Source of the DNA: an uncultured Bacteroidales bacterium
Lineage (GTDB): Bacteria; Bacteroidota; Bacteroidia; Bacteroidales; FEN-979
Direction: 5' to 3'
DNA: 13,098 nt
NCBI GenBank assembly: GCA_903928285.1
Contig: CAIYQH010000459.1
Span: 1-13,098, forward strand
The notes under the pieces were generated by a model. The model was given only the letters and a program-made list of their open reading frames with translations, ran no database searches and had not been told where the DNA came from. A program made the translations under genes and the position numbers. Positions 9,801 to 13,098 of this stretch are shown piece after piece. Numbering within the stretch: position 1 is the stretch's first letter; each line of letters opens with the position of its first letter.

Positions 9801-10112
9801 ATCTTTGCAACGCCCGGAACCGCTGATTTTCTTAGTGCCAACGCCATCCCCTCCACCGTGCTGCACTGGCCCGACGAGGAGGCCGATCCCAACGTGCTGG
9901 AATACCTTCGCAATAAAAAGATCGACCTGGTGGTCAACATCCCGAAAAATCTTTCAAAACATGAACTGGATAACGATTATTCCATCAGGCGGTCGGCCGT
10001 CGATTTCAACATACCACTCATCACCAATCCCAACCTGGCCGCCGCCTTTATCATGGCATTCTGTAAAATAAAGCCCGGGGAGATGGAGATAAAAAGCTGG
10101 AATGAATATTAA
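6894..10112 (+). CDS. carB: Carbamoyl-phosphate synthase large subunit
   Basis: This 1072-residue subunit uses two ATP, bicarbonate and ammonia delivered from CarA to make carbamoyl phosphate. It has the usual full length and duplicated layout. The carboxyphosphate half (about 1-400) has GSGALKIGEAGEFDYSG from residue 12, GGQTALNCG and IRAAYTLGGQGSGF (Arg167). An oligomerisation region spans about 400-555. The carbamate-kinase half (about 560-935) opens with LGSGAYRIGSSVEFDW and has MGGQIPNN and RPSYVLSGAAMNV. A C-terminal MGS-type allosteric domain (about 940-1065) contains FATPGTADF. Several motifs (VNARLSRSSALASK, NLRASRSFPFVSK, PAQTNYLYLTY) match my memory of animal CAD rather than E. coli CarB, which has NPRVSRSS and NPRAARTVPFVSK. 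No domain is missing. The ATG at 6894 lies 6 bp after carA; a lipoprotein gene starts 9 bp after the stop codon. Confidence 0.96.
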   Translation: MFQEIKKVLVLGSGALKIGEAGEFDYSGSQALKALKEEGICTVLINPNIATIQTSEEVADIVYFLPVTLQFVEKVIEKERPDGILLAFGGQTALNCGVALYTSGILEKYKVKVLGTPVETIILTEDRELFSKMLHDIDAATPRSIAVTNLEAARVAAREIGFPLIIRAAYTLGGQGSGFCANEAELDLLAANAFSYSGQILVEESLKGWKEIEYEVVRDRYDNCITVCNMENFDPLGIHTGESIVVAPSQTLTNREYYKLRELSIRVIRHLGIIGECNIQYALNPGSEEYRIIEVNARLSRSSALASKATGYPLAFVAAKLGLGYGLHELKNSVTKVTTACFEPSLDYIVCKIPRWDLSKFTGVSKQIGSSMKSVGEIMSIGRTFEEAIQKGLRMIGQGMHGFIGNKELQVENIDEELVNPTDTRIFVIAQALAAGYTVDRIWELTRIDKWFLYRLKNIFITGQLLTAINGITEIPAGLLLESKRLGFSDFQLARLAGKEEHADIGHDMLLVRAYRKKLGIVPCVKNIDTLAAEYPAQTNYLYLTYAGEEHDVTFPDDRMSVIVLGSGAYRIGSSVEFDWCSVNTLNTVKAAGFRSVMINYNPETVSTDYDVCNRLYFDELSFERVMDIVELENPKGVVVSMGGQIPNNLAMRLYDQHVPILGTSPVSIDNAEDRHKFSSMLDELDIDQPRWREMSSLDEIYDFASQVGFPLLIRPSYVLSGAAMNVVSNNSELEYFLTLAANVSKEHPVVVSEFIQEAKEIEIDAVAKQGEIVAYAISEHVEFAGVHSGDATIVFPPQKIYVETIRKIKRITREISRSLNISGPFNIQFLARDNDIKVIECNLRASRSFPFVSKVLKINFIDIATRVMLDIPFTKPDKSMFDIDYIGIKAPQFSFSRLQKADPVLGVDMASTGEVGCIGDSFYEAILKAMLSVGYRIPEKNIMISSGPTKSKTILLQCCRQLHENGYAIFATPGTADFLSANAIPSTVLHWPDEEADPNVLEYLRNKKIDLVVNIPKNLSKHELDNDYSIRRSAVDFNIPLITNPNLAAAFIMAFCKIKPGEMEIKSWNEY

Positions 10113-10121
10113 CCTTCAGAT

Positions 10122-10730
10122 ATGAAATCTTTCAAAACTTTAATTCCGGCCATCATCCTGGGTTGCCTTGTGGCCCTGTCATTTACCGGCTGCGATGTGA
10201 CCCGGCAGGCAAAACGGGCTTCGAACCTGGGAAAATGCGAATTCAGGATCCGCGAAGTGGAACATGTAAAACTCGCCGGAATCAATTTTGACAATGTCAA
10301 ATCGGTGAACGACCTGAATTTCATGGATGCCGCCCAGGTCATTGCGGGGCTGACAGGACCGGTTTTCCCGTTGACCCTGCAGGTTAACGTGGAGGGGCAT
10401 AATCCCAACAACAGTGAAGCAGGCCTTAACAGGATCGAATGGATCCTCTTTATCGATGATATCAGGATGACCGATGGCGTGGTGGAACAGCCGGTTATCA
10501 TCCCACCGATGGGCATACAGACAATTCCCGTTCAGGTGAATGTTGATCTGAAACAGGTGCTTTCGGGGAAACCTGCCAATGCCATGGTGAATTTCTGCTC
10601 TAATCTTGCGGGAGTCGGGAAACAGCCCACCCGTTTTACCGTCAAGCTGAAACCTACCATTTATGTTGCCGGGATGAAGATCACCTATCCCGGATACATC
10701 ACTGTAAAAACGGAATTTACGGCGTTATAG
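10122..10730 (+). CDS. Lipoprotein with LEA-2-like region, linked to carB
   Basis: This 202-residue protein is a predicted lipoprotein. Residues 1-23 form a signal peptide with a lipobox-like FTGC, so Cys24 would be lipidated. Phe at the -3 position is slightly off consensus but tolerated in Bacteroidota. Asp25 follows; its sorting effect in this phylum is uncertain. The mature part is beta-rich, and residues about 80-150 (LTLQVNVEGHNPNNSEAGLN, then an IDD segment and PVQVNVDL) resemble the LEA type 2 (WHy) fold, with the typical NPN motif after a beta-strand. That fold is often found in exported bacterial proteins of unknown role. The gene starts 9 bp after the carB stop and probably shares its transcript, though I see no functional link to pyrimidine synthesis. 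It ends 4 bp from the convergent PPIase gene. The lipoprotein call is firm, the domain call moderate and the function unknown. Confidence 0.8.
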   Translation: MKSFKTLIPAIILGCLVALSFTGCDVTRQAKRASNLGKCEFRIREVEHVKLAGINFDNVKSVNDLNFMDAAQVIAGLTGPVFPLTLQVNVEGHNPNNSEAGLNRIEWILFIDDIRMTDGVVEQPVIIPPMGIQTIPVQVNVDLKQVLSGKPANAMVNFCSNLAGVGKQPTRFTVKLKPTIYVAGMKITYPGYITVKTEFTAL

Positions 10731-10734
10731 ACTT

Positions 10735-11371
10735 TTATTCTTCAATGATTACCGTTTCGATAATATTGTCGAGACCGGGAAATTTTTCCTTCAGATAGCC
10801 GTTGCCATGGATCATCACCGAATCCTGGTAGTTGGCGGGCTCAAAGCCATAGTTGCCAGAGAAGGATGTCACCACCTCAAACCCTGAAATGATCCGGGCT
10901 ACGGGAGGGAAGCCGTGAAGCCCGTTGAAACCCACCGTATCGAGATTGAAATTATCCTTCATGTTGATGAACAGCTGGGTGGTGCGGCTAACCATCCCGT
11001 CGCGGGCAAAGGAGATGGTGCCCCGGAGGTTATGACCGGTAACGGGCTCGTCGTATACCGGGCGCCTGTCCCAGAAAAAATTCACCTCTTTCAGGTCGCT
11101 GATGCCAAACTGGACCACATAGTCCTTCTGAACCCTGAAGAGGCTGTTCCCTTTGTAAAAACCTGTCTTCAGCAATTGGTACAAGCGGTCGGCAGCCAGG
11201 GGCTGACCATGCCCTGATCACCTCGATGGTAAAATCGCCCTTTGTGGTCTTAAAAACAGCCTGGAAGGCAGGCGGGGCATGGGCCATCAACATCGACTGG
11301 TCGGGAACGACCTGCGCAGGGAGATGAAAGGAAACGAGCATTACCAGGAAAAACAGCAGACTTTTTTGCAT
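10735..11371 (-). pseudogene. Periplasmic cyclophilin-type peptidyl-prolyl isomerase, frameshifted
   Basis: Two overlapping frames together spell one cyclophilin-type cis-trans prolyl isomerase, a folding catalyst of exported proteins. The first part runs from ATG 11371 to Ser56 (codon 11206-11204). It includes a signal peptide (residues 1-19, LPA then Q20) and the opening strand FKTTKGDFTIEVIRAW. The second part, from the CCC codon at 11202-11200 to the TAA at 10737-10735, gives PLAADRLYQLLKTGFYKG, FRVQKDYVVQFGISD, RGTISFARDG and TTQLFINMKDN, all conserved cyclophilin positions including the active-site Arg and Gln. One extra base in the GCCCC run at 11203-11199 breaks the frame; removing it gives a continuous 211-residue protein. 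In the second frame a TGA at 11220-11218 blocks any earlier in-frame start, so a TTG at 11184 would yield only a truncated protein lacking the signal peptide. This is either a sequencing or assembly error or a true inactivation. The T9SS cargo gene lies 36 bp upstream on the same strand. Confidence 0.85.
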
Positions 11372-11407
11372 ATCACTATTTTTCCTGGTTCTGCAGATTT
11401 CAAAGAA

Positions 11408-13098
11408 TCAATGAATGATAATGAGCTTCTTAACCACACGGGTTTCGCGGCCCATGAAGGAGATCAGGTACATGCCGGCAGGGAGATCTGAAAGATCTGC
11501 CCGGACTGTCTGGCTGCCCCGGGCAACGTTTATTGTTTTAACACAGCCTCCCTGGCTTGTCAGGATGCTGACCGGGGTGGTTCCCGTCAGGGGTTCCGCG
11601 CCAAAGTCGATGGTAAACTGGCCGGGCGATGGATTCGGGTAAATTTTAACCATGTTTTCATTCGACAGGGAATGGTCGTTGATACCGTTGAATGGCTTGC
11701 CGTTGGGGAGTTTGTTGGTGGTAAAGGCCTTGTTGACGATATCGACCATCTTCCTGAGTTTTGCCAGTGAAGTGGAGGAGCTTTTCGGTCCCCAGTCGCG
11801 TGCCCAGCTGAAGGCGATATCAATATCCAAAGCATCGCCGGGCTTGAAGGTGACGGGCCCGGTAACACCAAGGCCGCGACGGTCACCCGGGGCATTGCTG
11901 GCTGTCGTTTCCGTCCAGTTTTTCGGCCCGTTGGGAGGCACGCAACCGGTACCCCAGTTCAGGCTATCCGATTCGCCGGGAAACATAAACCGGCATTCGG
12001 GGCCATACCCGCCAAATCCTGCGTGGCCATTTCCCCCGTAAAACATGGTCGTTCCATCTTTCCATTTTCCGCACATCAGGTTGTAATATTCAGGTGCGTA
12101 AATAGGGTCGGTCATATATTGCGGCACTCCTGAACCTGGGTTATTTGTATAGACAAACCGCTGTAAACCATATCGTTCATTATCGATGATGGAGTCTCCG
12201 AAATTGATCCCGTTCACGCTGAAATCGCACAGGCGGGCCCCGGTGGGTCCGAAACGGGGATTGTCGATGCCGTCGGGATCCATATAGGGTCCGGCAAGGA
12301 GTGTTACCGATTGCACGGGGGGATTGGCGCCATAGGCGTACGGTTGTCCTGTGCCGTCGACCGGTGTGCCGTTGTACCCGTAATACATGTTCCGTTCGAC
12401 ATCGCAACCGATGTAATCATCCATGGCATAACCCAGGTCGATATCGGTGAAGATGCCGATGAGGGTGCTGTCGTAGGTATTCTGCGAGCGGTTATAGAAC
12501 TTGTAATTCAGGAAGGTGGTGTTTTTCAGCGCCGAATCTTCTGGCATATCGAAGGCATAGGCCATCCCATGGATTTCAACCCTGAGTTTGGTCCCCGCCG
12601 ATTCAAGATGCAATCCCCTGTCGTCATTGAAAATGAAGAAGAGAGCCTGGTCTCCCCTGATTATGGGATAGTCGCCATCATAGGGGTTGTATATCCCATC
12701 CCCGTTACGGTCGAAAAAGGGGGCCAGTTTGGGTGCCTGTCCCAGGGTCGTTTTGCCGTTGCCGGGCCAAGTCAGGATGTCGTGAATGGGCTTATACCCC
12801 GGGGTATTGTAATTTGCCTTGTGATAATCAATATCGGTCTTCTTTAAATTCCAAATATAGCTCCAGGTGGTGTCCTGAGTGATGGAATAGTTGGCTGAAT
12901 CCATGACCGGGCCGACATAATAGTCGGGAAAGTTCCCGGCGATACCGCTGCCGGGTCCCTGAAGATAACGCTCGCCGGCGAAATGGAGCTGCTTTTGACC
13001 GTCTTTTCCCCCGATCCAGATGGAATTTGAAAAGATCGAGGTCTTGCCGCTTCCCTTGGGAACCTCATACGCTGCATTTTCATAGAAGAAATGCGGAG
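11408..13098 (-). CDS. T9SS-secreted protein with C-terminal sorting domain (N-terminus outside window)
   Basis: This large secreted protein ends in a type A T9SS sorting domain at about 11650-11411: KIYPNPSPGQFTIDF, then LPAGMYLISF and a basic tail VVKKLIIIH. Such domains direct export across the outer membrane and are then removed. The frame stays open from the stop at 11408 to the window edge, giving 562 complete codons. The residues before the ATG at 12904 (for example SGKTSIFSNSIWIGGKDG and GNFPDYYVGPV) continue the protein's character, so that ATG is internal. The body has a calcium-loop-like DRNGDGIYNPYDGDY at about 12712-12668 and aromatic- and glycine-rich, beta-type sequence. It resembles a recurrent family of uncharacterised Bacteroidota T9SS cargo proteins with IF..SxWIGG near the N-terminus. 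I recognise no catalytic motif. Promoter and signal peptide lie beyond 13098. The PPIase gene follows after 36 bp, probably in the same transcript. Confidence 0.88.
   Translation of the reverse strand, partial: PHFFYENAAYEVPKGSGKTSIFSNSIWIGGKDGQKQLHFAGERYLQGPGSGIAGNFPDYYVGPVMDSANYSITQDTTWSYIWNLKKTDIDYHKANYNTPGYKPIHDILTWPGNGKTTLGQAPKLAPFFDRNGDGIYNPYDGDYPIIRGDQALFFIFNDDRGLHLESAGTKLRVEIHGMAYAFDMPEDSALKNTTFLNYKFYNRSQNTYDSTLIGIFTDIDLGYAMDDYIGCDVERNMYYGYNGTPVDGTGQPYAYGANPPVQSVTLLAGPYMDPDGIDNPRFGPTGARLCDFSVNGINFGDSIIDNERYGLQRFVYTNNPGSGVPQYMTDPIYAPEYYNLMCGKWKDGTTMFYGGNGHAGFGGYGPECRFMFPGESDSLNWGTGCVPPNGPKNWTETTASNAPGDRRGLGVTGPVTFKPGDALDIDIAFSWARDWGPKSSSTSLAKLRKMVDIVNKAFTTNKLPNGKPFNGINDHSLSNENMVKIYPNPSPGQFTIDFGAEPLTGTTPVSILTSQGGCVKTINVARGSQTVRADLSDLPAGMYLISFMGRETRVVKKLIIIH
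11411..11650 (-). other. Type IX secretion C-terminal sorting domain (region of the CDS)
   Basis: This 80-residue coding region has the three hallmarks of the type A sorting domain: the YPNP start motif, a central strand segment ending in DLSDLPAGMYLI, and a Lys-containing hydrophobic C-terminus. It implies that the organism has a T9SS, although no secretion component is encoded in this window. Confidence 0.88.

Noticed and set aside
12844..13083. Minus-strand 79-codon frame at the right edge
   Set aside because: The neighbouring frame continues the T9SS cargo protein with typical motifs through the same bases, so this is the wrong frame.
1..13098. Defence system, CRISPR array, mobile element or other new multi-gene system
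   Set aside because: Both strands are filled with metabolic, hydrolytic and secreted-protein genes. No nuclease, transposase, integrase or spaced repeat array was seen.

Overview
The window looks like a chromosomal segment from a Bacteroidota (Bacteroidetes) bacterium outside the classic gut Bacteroides. The evidence is a type IX secretion (T9SS) C-terminal sorting domain, signal peptides cut in front of Gln, start codons without clear Shine-Dalgarno sequences, a TAnnTTTG-type -7 element upstream of carA, and secreted glycan-degrading enzymes. Base composition appears moderately GC-rich for the phylum. Genus cannot be assigned by reading alone.

Layout. Bases 61-5718 (+) hold two exported glycoside hydrolases: a GH29 alpha-L-fucosidase with a C-terminal PA14 domain, then 60 bp later a 1167-residue GH38-type alpha-mannosidase-like enzyme. 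Together they suggest degradation of a fucose- and mannose-containing glycan. After a 98-bp gap with a candidate promoter comes a housekeeping cassette: carA and carB (6 bp apart), the two subunits of glutamine-dependent carbamoyl-phosphate synthase, then 9 bp later a small lipoprotein with an LEA-2-like region. Both Car subunits carry signatures that I recall from the eukaryotic CAD/CPS-type enzymes rather than from E. coli.

The rest of the window is on the minus strand and converges on the lipoprotein gene with a 4-bp gap. In transcription order it holds a large T9SS cargo protein, which runs off the right edge so its N-terminus is missing, then a periplasmic cyclophilin-type peptidyl-prolyl isomerase interrupted by a single-base frameshift near 11199-11203.

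The segment is densely coding. No gene-free stretch exceeds 98 bp. I saw no tRNA, rRNA, CRISPR array, insertion sequence or phage gene. I did not find a convincing new multi-gene system. The points most worth a second look are the broken PPIase, the CAD-like CarAB, the divergent GH38 enzyme with its unassigned N-terminal domain, and the carB-linked lipoprotein.
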